Below, one piece after another: positions 8,568 through 17,306 of a stretch of 24,460 bases of DNA (position 1 is its first letter; each line of letters starts with the position of its first letter). Source of the stretch: Patescibacteria group bacterium (lineage in GTDB: Bacteria; Patescibacteriota; Gracilibacteria; UM-FILTER-43-11); NCBI GenBank assembly GCA_029260985.1, contig JAJDCE010000111.1, positions 1 through 24,460 of the forward strand, written 5' to 3'. The notes under the pieces were generated by a model that did no database searches, had not been told where the DNA came from, and saw only the letters and a list, made by a program, of their open reading frames with translations. The translations under genes and the position numbers were made by a program.

Positions 8568-8626
8568 AGTGCGAGTGCGAGTCTCAAGTCTCAAGAGTTT
8601 CATTTTTTGAGACTCGCACTCGCACT
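8568..8626. repeat. perfect 20-bp inverted repeat between tal and tkt
   Basis: AGTGCGAGTGCGAGTCTCAA (8568-8587) is exactly complementary to 8607-8626, with a 19-base loop. It lies 7 bases beyond the tal stop. The arms are made of shorter direct repeats (GCGAG/TGCGAG and TCTCAAG), and an alternative pairing AAGTCTCAAG (8586-8595) with CTTGAGACTT (8625-8634) is possible. No T-run follows on the minus strand, so it is not a typical intrinsic terminator. It could be an mRNA-stabilising hairpin, an attenuator or a dispersed repeat. Confidence 0.8.
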
Positions 8627-8633
8627 TGAGACT

Positions 8634-9281
8634 TTAGATAAGTTTAGCTTTTTTCGCATCTTCCAAAAACTTCTTTAATCCTGAATCAGTCAGGGGATGC
8701 TTAACAAGCTTATCGTAAATGGCCGCTGGAACCGTACAAATATCAGCACCCAGCATGGCAGACTCAGTTACTTGTCTAGGAGAGCGAATACTTGCCACTA
8801 AGATTTCTGTTTTGAAGTTATAGTTATTGTAGATCTCCGCAATTTCTTCAATCACCTCCATTCCTTCATGACCCGCATCATTCAACCGCCCAATAAAAGG
8901 GCTGACAAAAGCAGCACCAGCTTTAGCAGCCAAAAGCGCCTGATTTGCTGAGAAAACCAAAGTCATATTTACCCGAATTCCCTCTTTAGAAAGGATTTGA
9001 GTAGCCTGTAATCCATCTGGTGTACAAGGTGCTTTCACATAAATATTTTTTGCCCATTTGGCGATCTTACGACCTTCAGCAACCATTCCTTTTGCGTCAG
9101 TGCTGAACACCTCCGCACTCACGGGACCTTTAACAACTTTGGCAATTTCTTTGATTCGCTTTTCAAGTGAAACCTTCTCTTTGGCAATCAAGCTTGGATT
9201 GGTAGTGACTCCATCAACAAGCCCCCATGACGCATACTTTTTAATGTCGTCTATGTTGGCCGTGTCTAAAAATAATTTCAT
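8634..9281 (-). CDS. tal: transaldolase, small TalC/FSA-like form
   Basis: A 215-residue single-domain (beta/alpha)8 transaldolase of the MipB/TalC subfamily, transferring a dihydroxyacetone unit between sugar phosphates. Motifs: LFLDTANIDDI (3-13), DGVTTNPSLIAKE (23-35) and the Schiff-base Lys83 in YVKAPCTPDGLQA, then VSPFIGRLNDAG. Glu57 (VSAEVFS) sits where fructose-6-phosphate aldolases have Gln, which favours transaldolase over aldolase activity; the assignment rests on family knowledge. First gene of the minus-strand pentose phosphate run, divergent from the surface-protein locus. The ATG has no Shine-Dalgarno. Confidence 0.93.
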   Translation of the reverse strand: MKLFLDTANIDDIKKYASWGLVDGVTTNPSLIAKEKVSLEKRIKEIAKVVKGPVSAEVFSTDAKGMVAEGRKIAKWAKNIYVKAPCTPDGLQATQILSKEGIRVNMTLVFSANQALLAAKAGAAFVSPFIGRLNDAGHEGMEVIEEIAEIYNNYNFKTEILVASIRSPRQVTESAMLGADICTVPAAIYDKLVKHPLTDSGLKKFLEDAKKAKLI

Positions 9282-9296
9282 GACTTTAGTGGTTAA

Positions 9297-9342
9297 CTTT
9301 GCACTAGCTCAGAATACACTAAAAAACCCTACATGTGCAAAG
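9297..9342 (-). promoter_or_regulatory. candidate tal promoter enclosed by an 8-bp inverted repeat
   Basis: On the minus strand TTGCAC (9340-9335) and TATTCT (9316-9311) are separated by 18 bases and would start transcription some 22 bases before the tal ATG. The same stretch is bracketed by CTTTGCAC (9297-9304) and its exact complement GTGCAAAG (9335-9342), which could be an operator or a leader hairpin. The promoter match is weak (3/6 and 4/6), so this is a suggestion only. Confidence 0.3.
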
Positions 9343-9470
9343 GGAAGGCGTAGCACTGATCACAATTAAATAAGGTGGGCATCAGCTCTATTCACCTCAA
9401 TATTCCAAAGTTCTGAATAAGATAATAAAATGTTACAGTTTAATGACCATCGATTTATGTAACATTCTTG

Positions 9471-9499
9471 TTGAATGCAAGAGAGAGGAATGATAAAAT
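9471..9499 (+). promoter_or_regulatory. promoter of the surface-protein locus
   Basis: TTGAAT (9471-9476), a 17-base spacer and TAAAAT (9494-9499) form a good sigma70-type promoter. It would give a leader of about 18 bases before the TTG start at 9524. The same -10 hexamer and spacing recur upstream of the gene at 23709, which supports both. Confidence 0.65.
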
Positions 9500-9523
9500 A
9501 ATTAGGAATATATCTTCGGGCAA

Positions 9524-12500
9524 TTGAAAAAAATAAAACCAATAAAAATAAATAAAAAATTTCAAAACCGATCCTATTGGCTGGCCTTTGCCCTGCTTAT
9601 ACTCTCCAGTATTCCGGCTTTGGTCTATTACCAGCTCACTGAGGCAGCCATATCGTCCTACAATTTTGCAGGGATCACCAATCCAAGTGCAACTCATATA
9701 GCCAGATCATTTGAAGTAGATGTGGGTTTTCCGACAAACGGCGCGCTAACGATTGATACGCTTACCGATGATGGGTTGCCCACAGGCACGCCTCAGCTTA
9801 GAACCGGAATTATAGGCTATGCACTGGATAGCGAAGCGCTCAATTCGCAATACACTGCTATTTCAACTTCGAATGACAGCCATTGGACAACAAATGATCC
9901 TGGCTTTGGAGACACCCAGGCTTTCTGGGCGCAGTTCGATATCGCCGAAACTCCTGCAAACATCACACAAATCGATATATCTGTTGAAGGATATCAAGGT
10001 GGTTCACCACAGGCAGGCCGAAAGGCATGGCTGGGAATTTGGGTGCCAGATGCCCCAACGCCTTACTGGAAAACGCTAGAAGCCGCTCAGAAAACAGCTG
10101 ATTACACTTATAGTGGAACGCTCACCTCCAATCTGGAAGATTACATAGACGGCACTGGAAAATTAAATATTATATTGTACAACGAAGATCAAAATGATCC
10201 ATTGCTAATCGATTATGTGAATGTAGATGTAACATTTAGCATTGCCGTTGCTCCGCCTGCCATTCTAACAGCTGCGATCAATGATCCGGACAATGGAGAT
10301 CGAAGCTTGAGCGCAGGAGACACCTTAACACTAACTTTTGACAAGGCCACCAATGCTCCGGCCGCTGCCACAAAAGCTGAAATCGATGGACTGATCGACT
10401 TCCCAACTTCATTGGATTTAGGATCCGCTAGTTACGATCACATCATTGGAGCCGACTATACAGGCACCTGGAGCACGACCACATTTGCCAACGACACGCT
10501 TACCATCACCGTGGTGAACGGAATTGTGGTGCTTGCGAGTAATCAGGTGGAACTAAAGGCAGGTGATACCATAACGTTAATTGCTGATGGTACAGCTGAC
10601 TTAAAAGACAGTACGGAAGCTTCAAACGCTTCCACATCCGCTAAAGTGGTAACAGGGAACTGGGGACTTCGTCCAGATGATGATGTAACATATGCCTCCG
10701 ATCACAACAATGCGGCCCAGGTTTTCGAAGTAACATTAGTCGACCAATATCATTATAACCATGCAGCACCATACCTTGATCGAGGTGATTTGACTTACGT
10801 TGGATTATTGCCCCATGCAACTTATGCTATTGGGCGCCGACCCAGTGATGGATTTATATTTGCCGGTGAAAATGATGTAACCGGTACTCCTGGTGCGCTT
10901 AAATTAATGTGGATGAATCCGGAAAAAAAGCCTTCAGCCGGCCAATCCGCTGATGGCTACGATCCCTCAACCCTCGGAAACCCTTTTGCGAGAGGTGTGC
11001 TGGGAACATTGGGGCCAACAGTGGCTGAGTTTTATCGTCTCGTATACACAGCTTCGGGTGTGCTTTACGGAGCTTCAAACGACAATAAGTTTTATAGAGT
11101 CTATGATTCAATACAAGCAGTTCCAGCGGGAAATCATGGATCTTCCACTAACCTGGCGGGCGCGCCTATCTGCACAATTGCAGCTGACGCAGGAGATCCA
11201 GTAGGACTCCAATTAGCAACAGGTGGATCAGCCGACTTTGCCTTTGACTCAAATGGTAAGCTTTACATGATATCTCACGACATCCTTTACTGGATTGAGA
11301 CAGGTCCATTGGTCAGTGGAGTTATCACAGGCCCTTGTACAGCACACGCGATCGGAGATACAGGAATTTCAGAAGTCAGTGGACTTGCTCTCACTAAAGG
11401 GGGGCAAATGCACATATCTTCATTCTTGCCGACAAACCGAAAATTAACCACTGTCGATCAGGATAATGCCACCACTTCTAATCAGGTAAATTTTGATCCT
11501 GATCAGGATATTTACGATTTAGGAAGTGTCCCGAAATGGACCGATATTGAAATCGTTAAATCAGACGGAGGAGTAGAATTTAAGCCAGGAACGGCAGGAA
11601 GTTACACATTAACCATTACCAATGCAGCTGCGGCAGGTGATCCAACCTTAAGCGATGCCAGTGGACCCATTATCGTTCAGGACACTTTGCCCACAGGCCT
11701 CACTTTTGTGTCCGCCTCGGGAACAGATTGGGTTTGCGACAACGTGGGCCAGTTGATCGAATGTATCAACCCAAATGGCATACCTAAAGAGACAGCATTA
11801 CCAGTGATCACTGTGAACGTAAATGTACAGGATAACGCTGTGAATCCAAACCCGCCTTACGAAGCGCCGGAGCCATTACTGCTAAACACTGCTTGTGTAG
11901 ATTCAACTACTTTTGAAGAGTTTGACGTTCAGGATTGCGACACTGAACCTACACCAGTTGGTTTGCCGGAGCTAACACTATCAAAAACACCTTCCGATAC
12001 ATTAGTAAATCCCGGACAAACTGGCTTGATCTACACACTACGACTCAGAAATACCCGAACCATAACCGGAACGGGAATCTCTATCAGCGATCCGATCAAT
12101 GACCCGCCACTTAATGCATACTTAGAGAATTTAAATACAATAACAACAACGAATTGCGGTCACTTGGCGGAAACCACCATTAAAATTAAAGGGACTGAAC
12201 TTAAATCTGGTGAAAATCCAGCCTCAGCCAATCTGATTATCGATGGAACCAGTATTGCTGTAGATATTCCGGATGGAGCCACAAACGCAACAATCGCATC
12301 TACTATTACAACTGCAATTAATACCGATGGAACCCATCAGGCGGTTGCCGATGGCTCTGTCGTAACGATCTATCATGGTACGGGTTCAACAGCGTCGAAC
12401 GGAAAAGTGGTCGATACATCTGCTCTCGTCACAGTCATTAATACAGCTGATGTGACCGACGACGACACGGAATTGCCTGCGCCTGCTTTTGCATACGCAA

Positions 12501-15500
12501 CTGATCCAACCAATAATTCAACCGCCACAAAAATTCAGATCGATAATGTGGCTGTCGGCCCATACAGTCGGACCGCACAGGAATGCGTGGTGACCTATAC
12601 CGTCGATATAAAAAACGGAGTAGCTGGTGGAACCATAATTCATAATCAGGCAGATGCCACTGCCCCTACAGAAGGTGGAGGTGCTGTTTCGGCCACGGCA
12701 GATGTTACCGTTTCTAACGCTCCAATCCTATCACCCGTTAAGGTAGATGACGATGTAGATGATGTTGTACTGCCAAGTCAAACCGTCACCTACACTCTCA
12801 CGATCGATAACATTGGAAATCTCGATGGAACGACTATTGATATCGACGACACGCTTGATACAGACTTAGAAAACCTATCGGTAACCAGCCTTACCAATTG
12901 TGGAACTTATACCGATAATTCAACTGCTAACCCAGCCGTTCTGAATATTGATGATGTTGATATCACGATGGCAAATGACTGTGTGGTTATATTCACTGCT
13001 GATGTGAAAGCGGCAACATTAGCCGGGAGCACCATTCCAAACACTGTCTTTGTTTCCGCAGCAGCTGAGGGTGGGTTCCCTACCCAGTCCAGCTCAGATG
13101 TATTAGTAGTAGGTGGAGCGCCAAGTTTAGATGGAACAAAAGTTCACGACAAAGGAGGCAAAGCCCCTCCTAACGAAGTCGACCCAGGTGAACTCGTTAC
13201 CTATACGCTAACGATCGATAATTTGGGAACAGTGGATGGGACAGGAATCAATATTGATGACACATTGGATACAAATTTTGAAGATTTAAATGTCGTCAGC
13301 TTAACCAATTGTGGAGTTTACACCGATAATTCGACCGCGAATCCACCTGTGCTGAATGTTGATGGAGTAGATATAACTTCCGCCCTCAATTGTGTGATTG
13401 TATTTGAAGTAACGGTGAAGAATCCCACACCACCGGGCACCACTATTCCAAATACAGCTTCAGCATCAGCGGCGATAGAAGGCGGGACAGGAGATCCGAA
13501 TATTCCCGCTGTTGATCTTCAGGTGCCTGGAACCATAGCGATCACAACTTCAAAAGCAGATAACGATGCCGATGATATTGTTGATCCGGGACAAACCGTT
13601 ACGTATACCGTCTCGCTCCAGAATACAGGCGATGTGAAATTAACGGGTATTCAGGTTTTAGACACTTTGGATTCAGATCTTGAGAATTTAAATGTCGTCA
13701 GTTTAACGAACTGCGGAACCAATTATCTCGATCAATCAAATGCAAATCCACCTGAGCTCGATATTCGTGGGTTAGGAGGAGATCCCAATAAAGGAATCGA
13801 CATCATTTCAGGCCAAACTTGCAGCATCGTATTCACTGCGGATGTAAAGGCAGGCACAGCTGGGGGCGCTCTTATTCCTAACGTCGCAACCGTTACAGCT
13901 TCTCAGGAAGGGTCACCAGGTTCCACACCTGCCTCCGATGTGCTAACCGTTTCGATGCCTGTAATAGGAATAACAAAAGCCGATGACGATGTAGACGATG
14001 TCGTCAGTCGTGGCCAAACCGTAACTTATACCGTTACGATCGCCAACACCGGGAATGGAAACAGGCCCGCTATCGGAGTTGACCTGTATGACGCGATGGA
14101 CACTGATCTTGAAAATTTAACAGTCACCAATCTTACTAATTGTGGTGGCACTTACACCGATAATTCTGCAGCCACCCCAGCGGTACTCGATATTGATGAT
14201 GTCGACATCGCTAACGGCGTTAATTGTGTTGTGACCTTCACGGCCGATGTAAAAAACACCACGCCAGGTGGTTCCACTATTCCAAATACAATATTGATGT
14301 CCGATTCAGATGAAGGCGCAACAGGAGGGGCAGCGATATCCGATGTACTCACAGTTCCAATTGTGTGCGGAGATGGTTTGCTGGAAGCACCAGAGCAATG
14401 TGATGACAGTAATCTAATCGACGGAGATGGATGTGAGTCTACTTGTACTTTAACTTTTGTACCCCCCACTAGCACATGTGGAAATGGCATAATCGAGGGT
14501 GCTGAACAATGTGATGATGGGAACGCGGTCGAAGGAGATGGCTGCTCAACATCTTGCCGGATAGACCTTCCGGTTTGCAGAGGGTGTACACCGCCAGCAC
14601 CACCACCAAGCCCACCGGTTAAAACGTGTTTTGAACACGATCCAAGGCGTGGACTCTACTTTAATGATGTGAACCCATCTACAGAAGTAGCCCAATACAT
14701 CATCACTTTAAAAGACACCAAGATCCGAGCCAAAGGAGACTACGTACTGAGCGGGAACGATAATCATTCTACCGGCAAACAGCAGCAAAAATTTGCTGCC
14801 GGTAATTGGGAATATCAACCCGATCGTTTCGTTAGACGAATCGAAGCCGTTAAAGCCATCTTAGTATCAAATTGTATTCCCATCGAAAACAAAATTCCCA
14901 TTCCGGATGATGGATTCCGTTATCGGGATATTCCGGTAGATATTGATGAGTCCAATGAACTGATGCATTTCGCTGCCCGCGTGTTCTATACGGGGTATAA
15001 ATGGGGCATTGTTACAGCAAACGAAGAGGGCCTCGCTTATCCTTTTAAAGACGTAAACATGGCTGAGGTGATCGCTATCGGACTGAGAACGTCTCGAGCC
15101 CTCACCAAAGAATATACAAAGATTAAAAACCCTTGGTACGGTAAGTATCTCACATACGCCAAAGAAAAAGGGATTCTGTATGGCATTTCTAAAGACCCAA
15201 ATGCCAAATTGTTACGCGATGATTTTGCCAAAATCATATTCCGAATAATGTGGCACAACCCTCGTTCAAAGGTTTATAAGTACGCTCAGCAATTCAAATT
15301 TATGGTGGAGTGGAATCGGTTATGGGAAAAGGTAAAAGACACGGTGAGTGATATTGAAGATATTCGCCAGAAAGAAAAAGAGAAAAAAACTGACATTACT
15401 CAAGTAGAAAAAACAGATAAAATCCTAACTGATATTCAAGACCTAGCCTCCGAAGCAGAATCTGGGCTAAAATTAGCAGCCCCTGATAGTTGTCTGATGC

Positions 15501-16210
15501 ATCAGGCCGGTCGTCTGCTTAAGTTTATTGATGTTCCTAAGGCCCATTGGGCTTATCCATATATCACTGCGCTTAGAACCACAGCCATAAAAAACAGTGG
15601 GGACTTCATCATCAGCGGACATGGAAACCCATCCACAGGAACCACTGATACCAAATATCACACCGGAGACTGGGAATTCAGACCTTACGAAAACGTCAGT
15701 TTCTTTGAATTGGTAAAAGTTGCTTTAGTGTCCAATTGTATTCCGATCGACAAAGTCATCATTCCACCTGAAGATAATTTTGCATTCAGGCAATTGCCAA
15801 GGAACCTAAGCCCAAGAGATGACGAGCTGAAATACTTTGCCGCACGAGTGATGTACACGGCTTATAAAAACGGACTCCTCAAGGGGGATGTTTTCCCATT
15901 CATACCGGTCAGCCGTCTTCAGGCGATTTCTATACTATCCAGAGCTTCAGACATTCTACCCAATGGCTATGTGCCAAAACCATTACCTTTTTCTGATACC
16001 AGTGATAACACATGGTATTCCCCATACCTTTCCTATTTAGTGGAACAAGGTTTGATCAAGGGATTTGCAGATGGAACATTTAGAGGGGGTGAAAATTTAA
16101 AACGTGATGAATTAGCAAAATTTGTCACCGTATTTATGCAATTTAATAAAAACCCAGATATTCAAAAATTCAGCCAGTATCTTAATAGCTATTACGACAT
16201 TAAGCCTTAG
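9524..16210 (+). CDS. giant surface protein: propeller-like region, DUF11 repeats, two DUF4215 repeats, duplicated SLH modules
   Basis: 2228 residues, exported and probably bound to the cell wall through S-layer-homology (SLH) domains. In order: basic N-terminus and signal helix (20-41); beta-rich domains to about 383; a propeller-like region (about 385-665, DUF6923-like); a first DUF11 domain (675-790); a DUF11 domain (from about 818) split by an insertion (about 884-1005) resembling a flagellin hook IN motif; four DUF11 repeats from about 1066, 1197, 1335 and 1479, each with a Cys pair (LTNCG and a later Cys); two DUF4215 Cys-rich repeats (1615, 1652); a Pro-rich linker; an SLH region (1705-1912); a charged helical linker (1916-1985); and a second SLH region (1986-2206). 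The start is TTG with no clear ribosome binding site. Likely an adhesin or S-layer component; the ligand is unknown. Confidence 0.85.
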   Translation: MKKIKPIKINKKFQNRSYWLAFALLILSSIPALVYYQLTEAAISSYNFAGITNPSATHIARSFEVDVGFPTNGALTIDTLTDDGLPTGTPQLRTGIIGYALDSEALNSQYTAISTSNDSHWTTNDPGFGDTQAFWAQFDIAETPANITQIDISVEGYQGGSPQAGRKAWLGIWVPDAPTPYWKTLEAAQKTADYTYSGTLTSNLEDYIDGTGKLNIILYNEDQNDPLLIDYVNVDVTFSIAVAPPAILTAAINDPDNGDRSLSAGDTLTLTFDKATNAPAAATKAEIDGLIDFPTSLDLGSASYDHIIGADYTGTWSTTTFANDTLTITVVNGIVVLASNQVELKAGDTITLIADGTADLKDSTEASNASTSAKVVTGNWGLRPDDDVTYASDHNNAAQVFEVTLVDQYHYNHAAPYLDRGDLTYVGLLPHATYAIGRRPSDGFIFAGENDVTGTPGALKLMWMNPEKKPSAGQSADGYDPSTLGNPFARGVLGTLGPTVAEFYRLVYTASGVLYGASNDNKFYRVYDSIQAVPAGNHGSSTNLAGAPICTIAADAGDPVGLQLATGGSADFAFDSNGKLYMISHDILYWIETGPLVSGVITGPCTAHAIGDTGISEVSGLALTKGGQMHISSFLPTNRKLTTVDQDNATTSNQVNFDPDQDIYDLGSVPKWTDIEIVKSDGGVEFKPGTAGSYTLTITNAAAAGDPTLSDASGPIIVQDTLPTGLTFVSASGTDWVCDNVGQLIECINPNGIPKETALPVITVNVNVQDNAVNPNPPYEAPEPLLLNTACVDSTTFEEFDVQDCDTEPTPVGLPELTLSKTPSDTLVNPGQTGLIYTLRLRNTRTITGTGISISDPINDPPLNAYLENLNTITTTNCGHLAETTIKIKGTELKSGENPASANLIIDGTSIAVDIPDGATNATIASTITTAINTDGTHQAVADGSVVTIYHGTGSTASNGKVVDTSALVTVINTADVTDDDTELPAPAFAYATDPTNNSTATKIQIDNVAVGPYSRTAQECVVTYTVDIKNGVAGGTIIHNQADATAPTEGGGAVSATADVTVSNAPILSPVKVDDDVDDVVLPSQTVTYTLTIDNIGNLDGTTIDIDDTLDTDLENLSVTSLTNCGTYTDNSTANPAVLNIDDVDITMANDCVVIFTADVKAATLAGSTIPNTVFVSAAAEGGFPTQSSSDVLVVGGAPSLDGTKVHDKGGKAPPNEVDPGELVTYTLTIDNLGTVDGTGINIDDTLDTNFEDLNVVSLTNCGVYTDNSTANPPVLNVDGVDITSALNCVIVFEVTVKNPTPPGTTIPNTASASAAIEGGTGDPNIPAVDLQVPGTIAITTSKADNDADDIVDPGQTVTYTVSLQNTGDVKLTGIQVLDTLDSDLENLNVVSLTNCGTNYLDQSNANPPELDIRGLGGDPNKGIDIISGQTCSIVFTADVKAGTAGGALIPNVATVTASQEGSPGSTPASDVLTVSMPVIGITKADDDVDDVVSRGQTVTYTVTIANTGNGNRPAIGVDLYDAMDTDLENLTVTNLTNCGGTYTDNSAATPAVLDIDDVDIANGVNCVVTFTADVKNTTPGGSTIPNTILMSDSDEGATGGAAISDVLTVPIVCGDGLLEAPEQCDDSNLIDGDGCESTCTLTFVPPTSTCGNGIIEGAEQCDDGNAVEGDGCSTSCRIDLPVCRGCTPPAPPPSPPVKTCFEHDPRRGLYFNDVNPSTEVAQYIITLKDTKIRAKGDYVLSGNDNHSTGKQQQKFAAGNWEYQPDRFVRRIEAVKAILVSNCIPIENKIPIPDDGFRYRDIPVDIDESNELMHFAARVFYTGYKWGIVTANEEGLAYPFKDVNMAEVIAIGLRTSRALTKEYTKIKNPWYGKYLTYAKEKGILYGISKDPNAKLLRDDFAKIIFRIMWHNPRSKVYKYAQQFKFMVEWNRLWEKVKDTVSDIEDIRQKEKEKKTDITQVEKTDKILTDIQDLASEAESGLKLAAPDSCLMHQAGRLLKFIDVPKAHWAYPYITALRTTAIKNSGDFIISGHGNPSTGTTDTKYHTGDWEFRPYENVSFFELVKVALVSNCIPIDKVIIPPEDNFAFRQLPRNLSPRDDELKYFAARVMYTAYKNGLLKGDVFPFIPVSRLQAISILSRASDILPNGYVPKPLPFSDTSDNTWYSPYLSYLVEQGLIKGFADGTFRGGENLKRDELAKFVTVFMQFNKNPDIQKFSQYLNSYYDIKP
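12719..14353 (+). repeat. four tandem DUF11 repeats (coding)
   Basis: Four consecutive units of about 390-430 bases share the pattern D-D/N-x-D-D-V..GQTVTYT, DTLDTDLENL, SLTNCG.YTDNS, VDI, NC and TADVK....G.TIPN. The start points correspond to codons 1066, 1197, 1335 and 1479. Unit 3 has an expanded segment (DIRGLGGDPNKGIDI) where the others have a short VDI. The conserved Cys pair suggests one disulfide per repeat. Confidence 0.8.
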
Positions 16211-16212
16211 CC

Positions 16213-17229
16213 ATGAAGCGAAAAAAGAAAATCAATTCACAGGTTCAAATCAGCCGATGGACGATCGTCATTGCGTTGAGTGTGATGTGTCTCTTTGGAG
16301 CCGGATACTGGTATTCATACACTGGAATCGGAGATGCGGCCGAAGCAAATCCTGGGAAGAGCGTTGAAGAGCAGGAAAGTAAAAAAGAAAAAAAGAAAAA
16401 CAAAAAAAAGGATAAAGAAAAGAAGAAAAAGAAGAAGAAAAAGTATAAGTCAAAAGCTGAAACAACAGAAGAGACTGAAGATCACATTATCCGAAATGCC
16501 GACACTCCTCATGAATATAAAGTAGACAAGGAAAAGAAGGGGAAAAAGAGAAAGGCAGAAAAAGAGCCTGATCTATCTAAATCAATGATCAAGGGAGAAA
16601 TTTTAGAGGGGGATACAATCCTTTATACAATTACCCTAAAAAACAAAGGGAATGCAAATGCTACCGATATTGATGTACTCAATATTATCGACCCTAGATT
16701 TTCAGCACCTGAAAAGATTCAATTTAAGAAATGCGGTAAAAAAGCCAAATACTCTTTTGACGAAGAAGGTTTAGAATTGAATAATTTGAAAGTTAAGAAA
16801 AAAAAGAACTGCAAAATAACGTACGAAGTCACGACTGCCGACAGAGGGGCAATGTCGAGCCAGCTATTAATCTCCCCTGCGAGCGAAGGGGGGGAAGAGA
16901 TAGGGCCTATCAGTGCTAAACCACTTCAGTTGCACGCCCCAATTGAGGAAGCCGCGACAATTGCCGAACCAGTGATAACGGAGGTCTCTAGTGAAGAGCT
17001 AGGTGAGCCTCAGTTGGAGCTGGAAAGCGAGCAGGAGGATGAGGAAGAAATTGAAGAGTCGGTAATTGAAATTCAAGAGCAAGCCGACACTGACGCAGAA
17101 GAGCCAAAAAATACGGCAGAAACTCCAGGTGATGCCGTAGGGACGGCAGATCTGCCGTCCACTGGTGATGAGGAAGATGTGATTCAGGAAGATCCAGTTG
17201 CTGAAGAAGGTTCAGATATTGAAGTATAA
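16213..17229 (+). CDS. membrane-anchored DUF11 protein with Lys-rich stalk and acidic tail
   Basis: 338 residues. A basic start and one hydrophobic helix (about 17-37) anchor it, with the remainder outside. About 56-120 are extremely Lys-rich. A single DUF11 domain follows (about 123-235), with the Cys pair of the neighbours' DUF11 variant (KKCGKKA and KKNCKITYEV) and the shared ending SPASEGGEEIGP. The last 100 residues are Glu/Asp-rich. Charge is therefore split: a basic stalk near the membrane and an acidic distal tail. The ATG is 2 bases after the preceding stop, so translation is probably coupled. LPSTG near the end is not followed by a hydrophobic helix, so it is not a sortase signal. 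Function unknown; a linker or stalk for the large surface proteins is plausible. Confidence 0.75.
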   Translation: MKRKKKINSQVQISRWTIVIALSVMCLFGAGYWYSYTGIGDAAEANPGKSVEEQESKKEKKKNKKKDKEKKKKKKKKYKSKAETTEETEDHIIRNADTPHEYKVDKEKKGKKRKAEKEPDLSKSMIKGEILEGDTILYTITLKNKGNANATDIDVLNIIDPRFSAPEKIQFKKCGKKAKYSFDEEGLELNNLKVKKKKNCKITYEVTTADRGAMSSQLLISPASEGGEEIGPISAKPLQLHAPIEEAATIAEPVITEVSSEELGEPQLELESEQEDEEEIEESVIEIQEQADTDAEEPKNTAETPGDAVGTADLPSTGDEEDVIQEDPVAEEGSDIEV

Positions 17230-17244
17230 GTCTCAGCGTAAGCA

Positions 17245-17273
17245 TTGCTTATTATTTTAAAAAATGATTTAAT
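17245..17273 (+). promoter_or_regulatory. possible internal promoter of the surface locus
   Basis: TTGCTT (17245-17250), a 17-base spacer and TTTAAT (17268-17273) lie in the 77-base AT-rich gap before the 1270-residue gene. The match is modest, and the gene could simply be read from the upstream promoter. Confidence 0.25.
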
Positions 17274-17306
17274 ATGTAGGAAAAATAAAATATAAATCAC
17301 AAAAAA

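Noticed and set aside
8531..8587. Upstream TTG start of transketolase
   Set aside because: The extra residues come from an inverted repeat and do not resemble transketolase N-termini; ATG at 8530 fits better.
9455..9697. Minus-strand 80-residue frame upstream of the giant surface gene
   Set aside because: It overlaps the promoter and signal peptide of the plus-strand gene and shows no family features.
17149..17163. LPSTG sortase motif in the 338-residue protein
   Set aside because: It is followed by acidic residues to the C-terminus, without the hydrophobic helix and basic tail a sortase substrate needs.
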